Shown here piece by piece: positions 1-8,797 of a stretch of 64,000 nucleotides of DNA. The notes beneath the pieces were generated by a model. That model saw only the letters and a program-made list of their open reading frames with translations, searched no databases and had not been told where the DNA came from. Where the stretch lies: assembly GCA_040902305.1 (NCBI GenBank), contig JBBDXN010000130.1, positions 1 to 64,000 of the forward strand, written 5' to 3'. Within the stretch, counting starts at the first letter, position 1. Every line of letters starts with the position of its first letter. Origin of the DNA: CAMLFJ01 sp040902305 (lineage in GTDB: Bacteria; Methylomirabilota; Methylomirabilia; Rokubacteriales; CSP1-6). The translations under genes and the position numbers were made by a program.

Positions 1-393
1 CAGTCGGTGCTGATGCAGGAGATGCGCGAGCTGGACCCGAGGATCCTGGCCCGGCTCGACCGGGAGTGCGCGGCGCTGGCCCGCACCGTCGCGCGCCGTC
101 GCAACCTTCGGGTAATCGTCGAGACCATGTCCCGCACCGAGGCCGCGCGCTGCGCCCCGCGGGTCATGGACGCGGTGCAGGCGGCCTGCGAGACGCTCCG
201 GCTCCGCTACAAGCGCATGCCGTCGGGCGCAGGCCACGACGCCCAGAACCTTGCCGCGGTGACCGACTCCGGCATGCTCTTCATTCCGTCGCGGGGCGGG
301 CGCAGCCACCGGCCCGACGAGATGAGCGACTGGAAGGCGATCGAGCGGGGCTCCAACGCGCTGCTCCAGACGCTGCTGCGGCTGGCCGGCTAG
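1..393 (+). CDS. Zn-dependent amidohydrolase (M20, carbamoylase/allantoate amidohydrolase type), C-terminal part
   Basis: The gene runs in from before the window, so only its last 130 codons are present; the frame is open from base 1. The C-terminus carries the GAGHDA block followed by MLFIPSRGG and SHRPDE, the signature of the N-carbamoyl-L-amino-acid hydrolase / allantoate amidohydrolase branch of family M20. There the His of GHDA and the late His-Glu region line the dinuclear metal site. These enzymes hydrolyse carbamoyl or ureido amides in the cytoplasm; the exact substrate cannot be told from this fragment. It ends about 40 bases before the oxidase-operon promoter and looks transcriptionally separate. 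Confidence 0.85.
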   Translation, partial: QSVLMQEMRELDPRILARLDRECAALARTVARRRNLRVIVETMSRTEAARCAPRVMDAVQAACETLRLRYKRMPSGAGHDAQNLAAVTDSGMLFIPSRGGRSHRPDEMSDWKAIERGSNALLQTLLRLAG

Positions 394-436
394 ACCGGGC
401 GAGGGCCCGTCAGGGAGCGCATGTGAAAGTTTCCAC

Positions 437-466
437 TTGGCAACGATCCGGGGGATCAAGTACACT
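437..466 (+). promoter_or_regulatory. Putative sigma-70 promoter of the cytochrome oxidase operon
   Basis: TTGGCA at 437-442 and TACACT at 461-466 are separated by 18 bases, in the only real gap upstream of the oxidase genes and 40 bases before the first GTG start. This is a consensus match only. Confidence 0.5.
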
Positions 467-505
467 GCCGCGTGAACCCAGCGCCATAACTTCCATGAGG
501 ATGTA

Positions 506-796
506 GTGCCCACGATAGTGCACCTGCTGCTGGCCCTGGTCCTGACCGTTTTCCTGGCCGCTCAGGCCAGCGCCCTCGCCTTCGTCCTCCGGTCGCGCCG
601 GGCGGTGTCGGCGCGGGACGCGCGCCGGCGCACCGATCTCCTGTGGACCTGCATCCCGGTCCTCCTCGTGCTCTTCCTCGCCGCCCGGAGTTGGGTGGCC
701 GTCGTCGACGTCCACCGCCCCGCCGTGGCCGCGACCGGCGTGCCGTCACAGTCGACGGCGGCCCCGGCAGCTGGAGGAACGCACCCGACGCCATGA
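506..796 (+). CDS. Small two-helix membrane protein resembling a subunit II membrane hairpin
   Basis: A 96-residue protein from a GTG start whose stop overlaps the ctaC start (ATGA). Two hydrophobic segments (about residues 4-27 and 46-62) flank an Arg-rich loop. The second reads LLWTCIPVLLVLFLAARSW, which resembles the second transmembrane helix of oxidase subunit II (WTxIP pattern). A low-complexity Ala/Pro/Thr tail follows and there is no CuA domain. It may be a remnant or accessory of subunit II; no named family is recognised. Coupling to ctaC argues that it is translated with the oxidase. Confidence 0.6.
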   Translation: MPTIVHLLLALVLTVFLAAQASALAFVLRSRRAVSARDARRRTDLLWTCIPVLLVLFLAARSWVAVVDVHRPAVAATGVPSQSTAAPAAGGTHPTP

Positions 797-1842
797 CTCT
801 GCCGCCCTCGACGGCTTCCCGCTTCCCGAAGCGCCTGGACTGGACGCTCCCGTTGCTCCTGGGGGCGGTGCTCTTCCTGGCCAGCGCCTGCAGCGCGGTG
901 GGCTGGAACTGGGACACCCCGATGAGCACGGTGATCCCGAAGTCGGACTTCGGGAGGCTCACCCACGGCATCTTCATGATGATCTCGTGGTGGACGCTCG
1001 GCATCTTCATCGCGGTGGAGGGCGTGCTGATCTACGCGTGCTGGCGCTTCCGCGACCGCCCGGGCGCGCCCATCCCCAAGCAGATCCACGGCCACACCGC
1101 GCTCGAGATCTCCTGGACCATCGCCTTCGCGGTCATCCTCTTGATCATCACCGTCCCGACCATCCGGGCGATCTTCAAGACCCAGGAGGCGCCGGCGGCG
1201 ACCGCGCTGCGGATCGACGTGGTGGGCAAGCAGTGGTGGTGGGAATTCAAGTATCCGCAGCAGAAGATCACGACCGCCAACGAGCTGCACCTGCCCACCG
1301 GGCAGACGGTGGCCTTCTTCCTGCACGCGCCGGACGTCATCCACTCCTTCTGGATCCCGCAGCTCGGCGGCAAGCGGGACGTCGTCCCGAACCGCGTGAA
1401 CCACATCACGCTCACCCCGGAGGTGCCGGGCGAGTATCCCGGTCAGTGCGCGGAATTCTGCGGGATGTCGCACGCCAACATGCGCTTCCGGGTCATCGTG
1501 CACGAGCCGGCCGAGTTCGAGCGGTGGGTCAAGGCCCAGCAGGCGGCTCCGGTGGACTCCCCCGACCCGCTGGCCCAGCAGGGCAAGACGCTGTTCACCC
1601 AGTCGACCTGCGTGGGCTGCCACACCATCAACGGGATCTCCGCCAGCCACATCGGGCCCGATCTCACCCACTTCGCCAGCCGCAAGACCTTCGCGGGCTC
1701 GCTCATGACCACCACCCCGGACAACCTGACCAGGTGGATCGAGAATCCCGAGCACATGAAACCCGGCGCGCTGATGCCGAACCTGGGGATGAAGGGTGAG
1801 CAGTCGAAAGCCCTGGCCGCGTACCTCCTCAGCCTGAAATAG
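793..1842 (+). CDS. ctaC: Cytochrome c oxidase subunit II with fused cytochrome c domain (caa3 type)
   Basis: 349 residues. A signal or lipoprotein-like N-terminus (Cys33 after LASA) precedes two membrane helices (about 60-82 and 105-126) and a periplasmic cupredoxin domain. The CuA ligands are visible: His184 and the C-x-E-x-C-x3-H-x2-M cluster at Cys219, Glu221, Cys223, His227 and Met230. A C-terminal class I cytochrome c domain has CVGCH at 273-277 and a later Met in LMPNLGM. The fused heme c marks a caa3-type enzyme that takes electrons from cytochrome c. I chose ATG 793 because it overlaps the upstream stop; an in-frame extension to 643 has no family support. Confidence 0.95.
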   Translation: MTLPPSTASRFPKRLDWTLPLLLGAVLFLASACSAVGWNWDTPMSTVIPKSDFGRLTHGIFMMISWWTLGIFIAVEGVLIYACWRFRDRPGAPIPKQIHGHTALEISWTIAFAVILLIITVPTIRAIFKTQEAPAATALRIDVVGKQWWWEFKYPQQKITTANELHLPTGQTVAFFLHAPDVIHSFWIPQLGGKRDVVPNRVNHITLTPEVPGEYPGQCAEFCGMSHANMRFRVIVHEPAEFERWVKAQQAAPVDSPDPLAQQGKTLFTQSTCVGCHTINGISASHIGPDLTHFASRKTFAGSLMTTTPDNLTRWIENPEHMKPGALMPNLGMKGEQSKALAAYLLSLK

Positions 1843-1852
1843 GGAGACGCCC

Positions 1853-3718
1853 ATGGCGACGCAGACCGCATTCATGCCGGGCACGAAGGCGGAGACCCCC
1901 ACCGCGTGGGGGATCGTCGCGTCCTGGCTCACCACCGTCGATCACAAGCGGATCGGCATCCTGTACGGCTCGAGCGCGTTCATCTTCTTCCTGATCGGCG
2001 GCATCGAGGCGCTGATCATGCGCCTGCAGCTCGCCCGGCCCGACAACGACCTGGTGAGCGCGCAGACCTTCAACGAGCTGTTCACGATGCACGGCACCAC
2101 GATGATATTTCTGGCGATCATGCCGATGAGCGCGGCCTTCTTCAATTACATGATCCCGCTCATGATCGGCGCGCGCGATGTGGCGTTCCCCCGCCTCAAC
2201 GCGCTCTCCTACTGGATCTTCCTCTCCGGCGCGCTCGTCCTGCACGCGAGCTTCCTGGCGGGGGCGGTGCCCGACGGGGGCTGGTTCGGCTACGCCAACC
2301 TGACCACCCCCCAGTTCTCGCCGCGCCAGAGCATCGACTTCTGGATGCTGGGCCTGCAGATCCTCGGCATCTCGTCCATGCTGGCCGGGTTCAACTTCCT
2401 GGTGACCATCATCAACATGCGGGCCCCCGGCATGACCCTGATGCGGATGCCGGTGTTCATCTGGATGAGCTTCGTGACCCAGTTCCTCATCGTCCTCGCG
2501 TTCCCCGCCATCACGGTGGCGCTCATCCTCCTGATGTTCGACCGGTTCTTCGGCACGCTCTTCTTCGCCCCCGCCGCGGGCGGCGATCCCCTGCTCTGGC
2601 AGCACCTCTTCTGGATCTTCGGTCACCCCGAGGTCTACATCCTGATCCTCCCCGCGATGGGGATCGTCTCCGAGGTGCTGCCCACCTTCGCGCGCAAGCC
2701 ACTCTTCGGCGCGCCGGTCGTGATCTACTCCGGCATCATGATCGGCTTCTTCGGCTTCGGGGTGTGGAGCCATCACATGTTCTCGGTGGGGATGGGCCCG
2801 GTGGCCGACGCCGCCTTCTCGGTCACCACCATGCTGATCGCGGTGCCCACCGGGGTGAAGATCCTCAACTGGCTCTGCACGCTGTGGGGCGGCTCCATCC
2901 GCTTCCAGACCCCGCTCTACTTCTCGCTGGGCTTCATCGCCATGTTCACGATGGGCGGTCTCTCCGGGGTCATGCACGCCTCGCCCCCGGTCGACCTGCA
3001 GCAGACCGACACCTACTTCGTGGTGGCCCACTTCCACTACGTGCTCTTCGGCGGCTCGATCTTCGGGCTCTTCTCGGGCGCCTACTACTGGTGGCCGAAG
3101 ATCACCGGGAAGCTGCTCGACGAGCGGCTCGGCAAGACCCACTTCTGGCTCATGATGCTCGGCTTCAACGTGACCTTCTTCCCCCAGCACTATCTCGGCC
3201 TGATCGGCATGCCCCGGCGCATCTACACCTACGCGGGGGATCTCGGCTGGAACTTCTGGAACATGGTGTCCACGATCGGCGCCTTCCTGATCGCGCTCTC
3301 GTTCCTGGTCTTCATCGGGAACGTGATCAAGACCGCGCGGGCCGGCAAGGTGGCGAGCCCCGATCCGTGGGACGGCCGGACGCTGGAGTGGTCGATCCCG
3401 TCGCCGCCCCCGGTCTACAACTTCGCGCGGGTGCCCCAGGTACAGGACCGCGACGACCTGTGGCTGCAGAAGCACGGCGATGGGCACGGGGGCGCCCCGC
3501 GGCCCAGGCCGGCTCCGGTGACCGCCGCCGAGATCGCGGCCATCCACATGCCGCCGCCCTCGTTCTGGCCGATCCTGCTCGCCCTCGTGATGACGATCAT
3601 GATCTCGGGCCTGCTCATCAGCATGTACCAGGTCATCGTGGGCGGGCTGCTCACGCTGCTCTTCATGTACAAGTTCGCCATGGAATACCATCGCCCCGCC
3701 GACGGAAACCGGCACTAG
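1853..3718 (+). CDS. ctaD: Cytochrome c oxidase subunit I
   Basis: 621 residues, the heme-copper catalytic subunit that reduces O2 and pumps protons in the inner membrane. Metal ligands are all present: His80 in MHGTT (low-spin heme), His258 in HPEVY (CuB and the His-Tyr crosslink), His307/His308 in SHHMF, and His393/His395 in HFHYV (heme a3 and heme a). HPEVYIL and the following lysine-channel region mark an A-family oxidase. A tail beyond the twelfth helix (about residues 500-621) ends in two more hydrophobic helices, as in caa3-type subunit I proteins. It starts 10 bases after ctaC. Confidence 0.97.
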   Translation: MATQTAFMPGTKAETPTAWGIVASWLTTVDHKRIGILYGSSAFIFFLIGGIEALIMRLQLARPDNDLVSAQTFNELFTMHGTTMIFLAIMPMSAAFFNYMIPLMIGARDVAFPRLNALSYWIFLSGALVLHASFLAGAVPDGGWFGYANLTTPQFSPRQSIDFWMLGLQILGISSMLAGFNFLVTIINMRAPGMTLMRMPVFIWMSFVTQFLIVLAFPAITVALILLMFDRFFGTLFFAPAAGGDPLLWQHLFWIFGHPEVYILILPAMGIVSEVLPTFARKPLFGAPVVIYSGIMIGFFGFGVWSHHMFSVGMGPVADAAFSVTTMLIAVPTGVKILNWLCTLWGGSIRFQTPLYFSLGFIAMFTMGGLSGVMHASPPVDLQQTDTYFVVAHFHYVLFGGSIFGLFSGAYYWWPKITGKLLDERLGKTHFWLMMLGFNVTFFPQHYLGLIGMPRRIYTYAGDLGWNFWNMVSTIGAFLIALSFLVFIGNVIKTARAGKVASPDPWDGRTLEWSIPSPPPVYNFARVPQVQDRDDLWLQKHGDGHGGAPRPRPAPVTAAEIAAIHMPPPSFWPILLALVMTIMISGLLISMYQVIVGGLLTLLFMYKFAMEYHRPADGNRH

Positions 3719-3726
3719 GAGCCACC

Positions 3727-4344
3727 GTGGCCGATCACGCCGCCACCCACGCCGTGACTCATGCCGTCCACGATCCGAACATCGGCAACACCGGGCTCGA
3801 CCATCGCAAGATGGGGATGTGGGCGTTCCTCGGCTCCGACTGCATGTTCTTCGGGTCGCTGATCGGGACGTATCTGGCCTACAAGGGCAAGTCCATCTCG
3901 GGGCCCACCCCGCACGACGTCTTCGACATCCCGCTGACGTCCTACAGCGCGGCCCTGCTGCTCGCCTCGTCGCTCACCATGGTGCTGGCCCTGGCCGCCC
4001 TGCAGGACAACCGGGTGAAGGTGGCCGCCCGCTGGCTGCTGGCGACCGCGTTGATGGGGCTGCACTTCGTGCTGAACCAGGTCTACGAGTTCTGGAGCTT
4101 CGTCCACCACTACGATCTCACGCTCTCGACCAGCCTGTTTGGCTCCACCTTCTTCGTGCTCACCGGCTTCCACGGCGCGCACGTCACCGGCGGCGTCCTC
4201 TGGCTGCTCATGCTGGTCGGGCTCGCCTGGCGGGGCAAGCTCGACAAGCGGGACTACACCAAGGTCGAGATCGCGGGCCTGTACTGGCACTTCGTGGACG
4301 TCGTCTGGATCGCCATCTTCACCATCATCTACCTCATCCCCTAG
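3727..4344 (+). CDS. ctaE: Cytochrome c oxidase subunit III
   Basis: 205 residues from GTG 3727, 8 bases after ctaD, behind GGAGCC. A His-rich N-terminus is followed by five hydrophobic helices. Typical subunit III blocks are FHGAHVTGG (about residues 148-156) and YWHFVDVVWI near the C-terminus. The subunit has no metal; it stabilises subunit I and is thought to guide O2 and protect turnover. The short five-helix form is usual for bacterial caa3 operons. Confidence 0.95.
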   Translation: MADHAATHAVTHAVHDPNIGNTGLDHRKMGMWAFLGSDCMFFGSLIGTYLAYKGKSISGPTPHDVFDIPLTSYSAALLLASSLTMVLALAALQDNRVKVAARWLLATALMGLHFVLNQVYEFWSFVHHYDLTLSTSLFGSTFFVLTGFHGAHVTGGVLWLLMLVGLAWRGKLDKRDYTKVEIAGLYWHFVDVVWIAIFTIIYLIP

Positions 4345-4354
4345 GAGCCGCGCC

Positions 4355-4693
4355 ATGGCCGATCCTCACGGCACTGCTGCCGCGACGCACCGAGGAGGGG
4401 GCGGGCACGCCACCGTCAAGACGTACGTCCACGTGGCCGTCGTGCTCGCGATCATCACCGCGGTCGAGGTGGCCACCCTCTACATCCCGGGCATCCCGAA
4501 CTCGCTCCTGGTGGGGAGCCTCCTCGTGATGTCCGCGCTCAAGTTCTACCTGGTCGTCGGCTTCTTCATGCACCTGAAGTACGACCACCAGATCATGCGG
4601 GCGCTGTTCGTGGGCCCGCTGATCATCGCCATCGTCATCATCCTGGCCGTCATGGCGCTCTTCAGCGCCTTCCTGCTGCTGCCCCGGCCCTAG
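4355..4693 (+). CDS. ctaF: Cytochrome c oxidase subunit IV (prokaryotic COX4 type)
   Basis: 112 residues, ATG 4355, 10 bases after ctaE. After a Gly/His-rich N-terminal 20 residues there are three hydrophobic helices; the second ends in FFMHLKYDH, the hallmark of the small prokaryotic COX4 family. It is a non-catalytic membrane subunit of aa3/caa3 oxidases. Position directly after subunit III supports the call. Confidence 0.9.
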   Translation: MADPHGTAAATHRGGGGHATVKTYVHVAVVLAIITAVEVATLYIPGIPNSLLVGSLLVMSALKFYLVVGFFMHLKYDHQIMRALFVGPLIIAIVIILAVMALFSAFLLLPRP

Positions 4694-4695
4694 CC

Positions 4696-5556
4696 ATGGC
4701 GCACGTAGTACCCGGGCCCGTGGGGCCGCCGCCCCTGGGGCCCGAGGGCTTCGACTGGACCTCCTGGCAGACCGATCCCGGTGTGGTCGCGGGCCTCGTC
4801 GTTCTGGGCGCGGGCTACGCGGCGGCCACCCTGTGGCGGCGGCTGTCGCCCGGCGCCCGCGGCGAGCCGCTCAAGGCGGCCTCGTTCGGCGGCGCCCTCC
4901 TCGTGCTCTTCGGCGCGCTCACCGGCCCCATCCACGATCTCTCGGACTACTACCTGTTCAGCGCGCACATGGTCCAGCACATGCTGCTGGTCTTCGCGAT
5001 GCCGCCGCTCCTGCTCTACGGCACGCCGGGCTTCATGCTGCGGCCGCTGCTGCGCGACGCGAAGGTGCGGCGGCTCGGCCGCGCCCTCACGCGTCCGGCC
5101 GGCGCCTTCGCGGTCTTCAACGTGGTGCTGGTCACCTGGCACCTGCCGCCGCTGTACAATCTGGCCATGGAGCAGCATCCGATTCATGTCCTCGGGCACC
5201 TCCTGATGATGATGGCCTCCGTGATCCTGTGGTGGCCGGTGCTCTCCCCGCTCGACGAGCTGCCCCGCGCGCCCTACCCGATCCAGATGCTCTACCTCTT
5301 CGTGGTGGGGCTGCCGATGGTGATGGTGGCCATCTTCATCACGATGGCGGATAGCCTGCTCTACTCCTACTACGCCGCCGCGCCGCGCGTCTGGGCGCAG
5401 CTCACCCCGCGCGCCGACCAGCACCTGGGCGGGCTCATCATGTGGATCCCCGGCGGAATGGTCTTCCTCGCCGCCATCTCCGTCGTCTTCTTCCGCTGGC
5501 AGAGCGCGGGCGGCGACGATCTCGCGGTGCCGCTGGCCGACGCGCATGGCCGGTAA
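4696..5556 (+). CDS. ctaG: Cytochrome c oxidase assembly factor, caa3_CtaG family
   Basis: 286 residues with about seven membrane helices. The conserved HMVQHMLL (near residue 95) and TWHLPPLYN segments, plus a late His in the AD-HLGG block, are typical of the caa3_CtaG family, which is required for CuB assembly in Bacillus caa3 oxidase and is unrelated in sequence to the Cox11-type CtaG. It starts 2 bases after ctaF. The last 11 bases overlap ctaA. Confidence 0.88.
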   Translation: MAHVVPGPVGPPPLGPEGFDWTSWQTDPGVVAGLVVLGAGYAAATLWRRLSPGARGEPLKAASFGGALLVLFGALTGPIHDLSDYYLFSAHMVQHMLLVFAMPPLLLYGTPGFMLRPLLRDAKVRRLGRALTRPAGAFAVFNVVLVTWHLPPLYNLAMEQHPIHVLGHLLMMMASVILWWPVLSPLDELPRAPYPIQMLYLFVVGLPMVMVAIFITMADSLLYSYYAAAPRVWAQLTPRADQHLGGLIMWIPGGMVFLAAISVVFFRWQSAGGDDLAVPLADAHGR

Positions 5557-6473
5557 GCTCGCGTGGGCCGCGGTCGCCGCCGTCTTCTTCCTGATGACGC
5601 TCGGCAACGTCGTCAGCGCCACCGGATCCGGGCTCGCCTGCCCCGACTGGCCGCTCTGCCATGGCTCGCTGATCCCGCCGCTGCGGGCCGATGTGCTCAT
5701 CGAGTACAGCCACCGCCTGGCCGCGCTGGCCGCGACGGTGCTGATCGTGGCCACCACCGTGCTGGTGCTCCGGCGGACACCGGCCCCCGGGCTGCGCCGC
5801 CTCGCGTGTCTGCTGCCCGCACTGCTCGCGGCGCAGATCGCGAGTCACGCGCACGATGTGGCGAATTTTCGCCTNNNNNNNNNNCATCACGGTGCTGCTC
5901 AAGCTGCCGCACCTGATCAGCACCGCGCATCTGGTCAACGCGCTCCTGATCCTGGCCGGCCTCGTCGTCCTCGCCCTGGGGCTCCGCCCGACCACGGCCG
6001 AGCCCCCGGCCCCCGGCCGGGACCGGCTCCGTCGCCTGGCCCGCGCGGGGCTGATCGTGCTCCTCGTCCAGCTCGCGCTGGGCGGGTACGTGCGGCACTC
6101 GGGCGCCGGGCTGGCCTGTCCCGACTTCCCCCTCTGCAGCGGTGACCTCCTGCCCCAGGGCTGGCTCGCCGGCGTGCACTGGGTGCACCGCTGGCTCGGG
6201 GTACTTCTCCTCGGCCTCTTCGTCCACCTGGCGGTAGCCGGCCGGCCGGCGGCCGCCCGCCTCGTCGGCGCGCTCGCGGTGTTGCAGGTCGCGCTCGGCA
6301 TCGCCACGGTGCTGCTCCAGCTCACCCCGGTGGTACGCGCGGCCCACGCCACGGTCGGCTACGCTCTCTGGGCCGCGCTGGTATGGGTCAGCGTCGAGGC
6401 GGGCTGCTGGCGGGGCACCGTCGCGCCGCCCGCCCGGTCGGGCACCGCGCGGAAGGTTCAGCATGCCGCCTAG
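5546..6473 (+). CDS. ctaA: Heme A synthase, interrupted by an assembly gap
   Basis: A COX15/CtaA-family membrane enzyme that oxidises heme O to heme A. Both halves carry the internal-repeat signature GSGLACPDWPLC / GAGLACPDFPLC and a heme-liganding His (SHRLAA near 5710; VHRWLG near 6186). The frame changes at the 10-N gap (5875-5884). About 31 bases before the gap do not fit the family: sequence should go from AAQIA straight to a short LGG-like link and ITVLLKLPH, but encodes SHAHDVANFR. The gene is therefore probably intact in the organism and damaged by assembly. ATG 5546 overlaps ctaG; the end overlaps ctaB. Confidence 0.9.
5875..5884. other. Assembly gap (10 N) inside ctaA
   Basis: Ten unresolved bases. 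The ~31 bases before it encode no CtaA sequence and contain a small GGCGAA/TTCGCC palindrome, so they look like spurious contig-end sequence. Comparison with the family suggests that almost nothing real is missing. Confidence 0.9.
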
Positions 6474-7401
6474 AGCCGCGGCGGCGACTTCGCGCAGCAT
6501 CGCGGCGCTCAGGGTGACGGAGCGCATCGGCGCCTACGCGGAGCTCTCGAAGTTCGGCATCGTCCTGCTGGTGCTGGTCGCAGCAGGCGCCGGCTTCATG
6601 CTGCGGGCCCCGCTCGGCCCCGAGTTTCCGTGGCCGCAGGGGCTGCTGGTGCTGGCCGGCGTGATGCTGCTGTCCTGTGGCGCCTCGGCGCTGAACCAGG
6701 TGCAGGAGCGGGCCCGGGACGGGCTGATGGCCCGCACCGCCGGGCGGCCGCTACCATCGGGGCGGCTCTCCCACCGGCAGGGGCTCACCTTCTCGATCGT
6801 CGCCATCGCGGCCGGCGCCGCCGTGCTGTGGCTCGGGGTCGGGCCGCTGGCGGGCATCCTGGGGCTGATCGCGAGCGGCTTCTACAACGGCGTCTACACC
6901 CCGTGGCTCAAGCCGAACTCTCCCTTCGCGGCGGTGCCGGGTGCGATCCCCGGCGCCATTCCCCCGGTCATCGGCTGGGTGGCGGGCGGCGGCGGCCTGA
7001 CCGACGCGGGCGCGGTGATCCTCTTCGGCATCCTGTTCCTCTGGCAGATGCCTCACTTCTGGGCGCTCGCCCTGCGCTACCGGGCGGACTACGCGGCGGG
7101 CGGCTTCCCGATGGTGTCGGAGCGGGTCGGGGTGGAGGGCACCGCCCGGCTCATCCAGCTCTACGCCCTCGGCCTCACCGCCTGGTCGCTGGCCGCGCCC
7201 ACCTTCGGCGTGGGCGGGCCGGCGGCGCTGGTCGCCGCGGCCGGGCTCGGCGGGCGGCTCATCTGGCTCGCGGCCAAGTTCGCGCGGCGGCCGGACGACC
7301 AGCGCGGATGGCTCTCCCTGTTCCTGTTCTCCAATTTCTTCCTCCTTCTCCTCTTCCTGGTGATGGTGGGCGAGCGGCTCATCCACCACGCCCTGTTCTA
7401 G
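6463..7401 (+). CDS. ctaB: Protoheme IX farnesyltransferase (heme O synthase)
   Basis: 312 residues of the UbiA prenyltransferase superfamily, multi-pass in the inner membrane. The first Asp-rich prenyl-diphosphate motif is NQVQERARDGLMARTAGRPLP (an N-x3-E-x3-D-x2-M-x-RT-x2-RPLP pattern, about residues 79-99). YTPWLK and the later DY-AGGFPM block also match CtaB. It makes heme O from heme B and farnesyl-PP, the substrate for CtaA encoded just upstream, so the operon carries the whole heme A route. The start overlaps the ctaA stop by 11 bases. Confidence 0.95.
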   Translation: MPPRAAAATSRSIAALRVTERIGAYAELSKFGIVLLVLVAAGAGFMLRAPLGPEFPWPQGLLVLAGVMLLSCGASALNQVQERARDGLMARTAGRPLPSGRLSHRQGLTFSIVAIAAGAAVLWLGVGPLAGILGLIASGFYNGVYTPWLKPNSPFAAVPGAIPGAIPPVIGWVAGGGGLTDAGAVILFGILFLWQMPHFWALALRYRADYAAGGFPMVSERVGVEGTARLIQLYALGLTAWSLAAPTFGVGGPAALVAAAGLGGRLIWLAAKFARRPDDQRGWLSLFLFSNFFLLLLFLVMVGERLIHHALF

Positions 7402-7474
7402 CGGCTCGCGGCGGCCGGTGGCACGCCAGGTCGGTTGTCTGTTACTCTGAGACCCCGTCTGGAGACCTGACCGA

Positions 7475-8785
7475 ATGAACATCTGCGTGGTGGGAACGGG
7501 ATACGTGGGGCTGGTGACCGGCGCGGTCTTCGCCGATCTCGGCAACGACGTGGTCTGCGTGGACAACGACCAGAAGAAGGTCGAGGCCCTCCGGGCCGGG
7601 CAGATGCCCATCTACGAGCCGGGCCTCGAGGAGATGGTGCTCCGGAACAAGGACGACGGCCGGCTCACCTTCACCACCGACCTGCCCGACACCGTCCGCC
7701 AGTCCGACGTGATCTTCATCGCGGTGGGCACCCCGCCCAAGGAGACCGGCGAGACCGATCTGTCACACGTGGAAGCGGTGGCCACCCAGATCGGCCGCTC
7801 GATGGACCGCTACAAGGTGGTGGTCAACAAGTCCACCGTGCCGGTCGGGACCGGCGAATTCGTCCGCGAGGTCATCACCCGGCACCAGCCCCGCCCGATC
7901 GACTTCGACGTGGTGTCCAATCCGGAGTTCCTGCGCGAGGGCTCGGCCATCGAGGACACGCTGCGGCCCGATCGCATCGTGATCGGCGCCCCCAACCAGC
8001 AGGTGGCCATGACCCTGGTGGAGCTGTACGCGCCGCTCGAGCGGCCCATGATCATCACCGACCTGCCGTCGGCCGAGGTGATCAAGTACGCGTCCAACGC
8101 CTTCCTCGCCGCCAAGATCTCCTTCATCAACGCGATCGCCAACATCTGCGAGAACGCGGGCGCCGACGTGAGCCAGGTGATGAAGGGCATGGGCCTCGAC
8201 TCCCGGATCGGGATGCAGTTCCTCCAGGCCGGGCTCGGCTACGGCGGCTCCTGCTTCCCCAAGGACGTGGACTCGCTCATCCACACCGCCTCGCGCTTCG
8301 GCTACGACTTCAAGCTCCTGCGCTCGGTGGTGGAGATCAACCGGGAGCGCGCCACCCACCTCGTGGAGATGATGCGCAAGGCGATGGGCGGGCTCGAGGA
8401 CCGGACGGTCGCGGTGCTGGGGCTGGCCTTCAAGCCGAATACCGACGACATGCGGGAGGCCAAGAGCCTCGAGGTGGTCCGGCTGCTGCACGCGGCGGGG
8501 GCCCAGGTGCGCGCCTACGACCCGGTGGCCATGGACAACGCGAAGGCGCTGATGCCGGAGGGGGTCACCTTCTGCGAATCGGCCTACGAGGCGGCGGCGG
8601 GCGCGGACGGGGTCGCGCTGCTCACCGAGTGGAACGAGTTCAAGTACCTGAACCTCGACCGCCTTCGGGGCCTGCTGCGCCGCCGGCTGATCTTCGACGC
8701 GCGCAACCTCTACGAGCCCGAGCGTATGCGCCGGCTCGGGTTCGAGTACTACTCGATCGGGCGCAAGCCCGTGCTGGCCGGCTGA
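7475..8785 (+). CDS. ugd: UDP-glucose 6-dehydrogenase
   Basis: 436 residues. N-terminal NAD-binding Rossmann fold (GTGYVGLVTG), a central dimerisation helix region, and the C-terminal UDP-binding domain. The catalytic Cys260 lies in GGSCFPKD. The enzyme makes UDP-glucuronate from UDP-glucose with 2 NAD. GDP-mannose dehydrogenases share the fold, but the next gene (UDP-glucuronate decarboxylase-like) favours UDP-glucose as substrate. It begins 73 bases after ctaB and starts the nucleotide-sugar cluster. Confidence 0.92.
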   Translation: MNICVVGTGYVGLVTGAVFADLGNDVVCVDNDQKKVEALRAGQMPIYEPGLEEMVLRNKDDGRLTFTTDLPDTVRQSDVIFIAVGTPPKETGETDLSHVEAVATQIGRSMDRYKVVVNKSTVPVGTGEFVREVITRHQPRPIDFDVVSNPEFLREGSAIEDTLRPDRIVIGAPNQQVAMTLVELYAPLERPMIITDLPSAEVIKYASNAFLAAKISFINAIANICENAGADVSQVMKGMGLDSRIGMQFLQAGLGYGGSCFPKDVDSLIHTASRFGYDFKLLRSVVEINRERATHLVEMMRKAMGGLEDRTVAVLGLAFKPNTDDMREAKSLEVVRLLHAAGAQVRAYDPVAMDNAKALMPEGVTFCESAYEAAAGADGVALLTEWNEFKYLNLDRLRGLLRRRLIFDARNLYEPERMRRLGFEYYSIGRKPVLAG

Positions 8786-8797
8786 GGGCCGGGTCCG

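Noticed and set aside
1829..3715. Long antisense frame (628 codons) opposite ctaD
   Set aside because: Composition is Arg/Gly/His/Asp-rich shadow of GC-rich codons, and ctaD has complete catalytic motifs.
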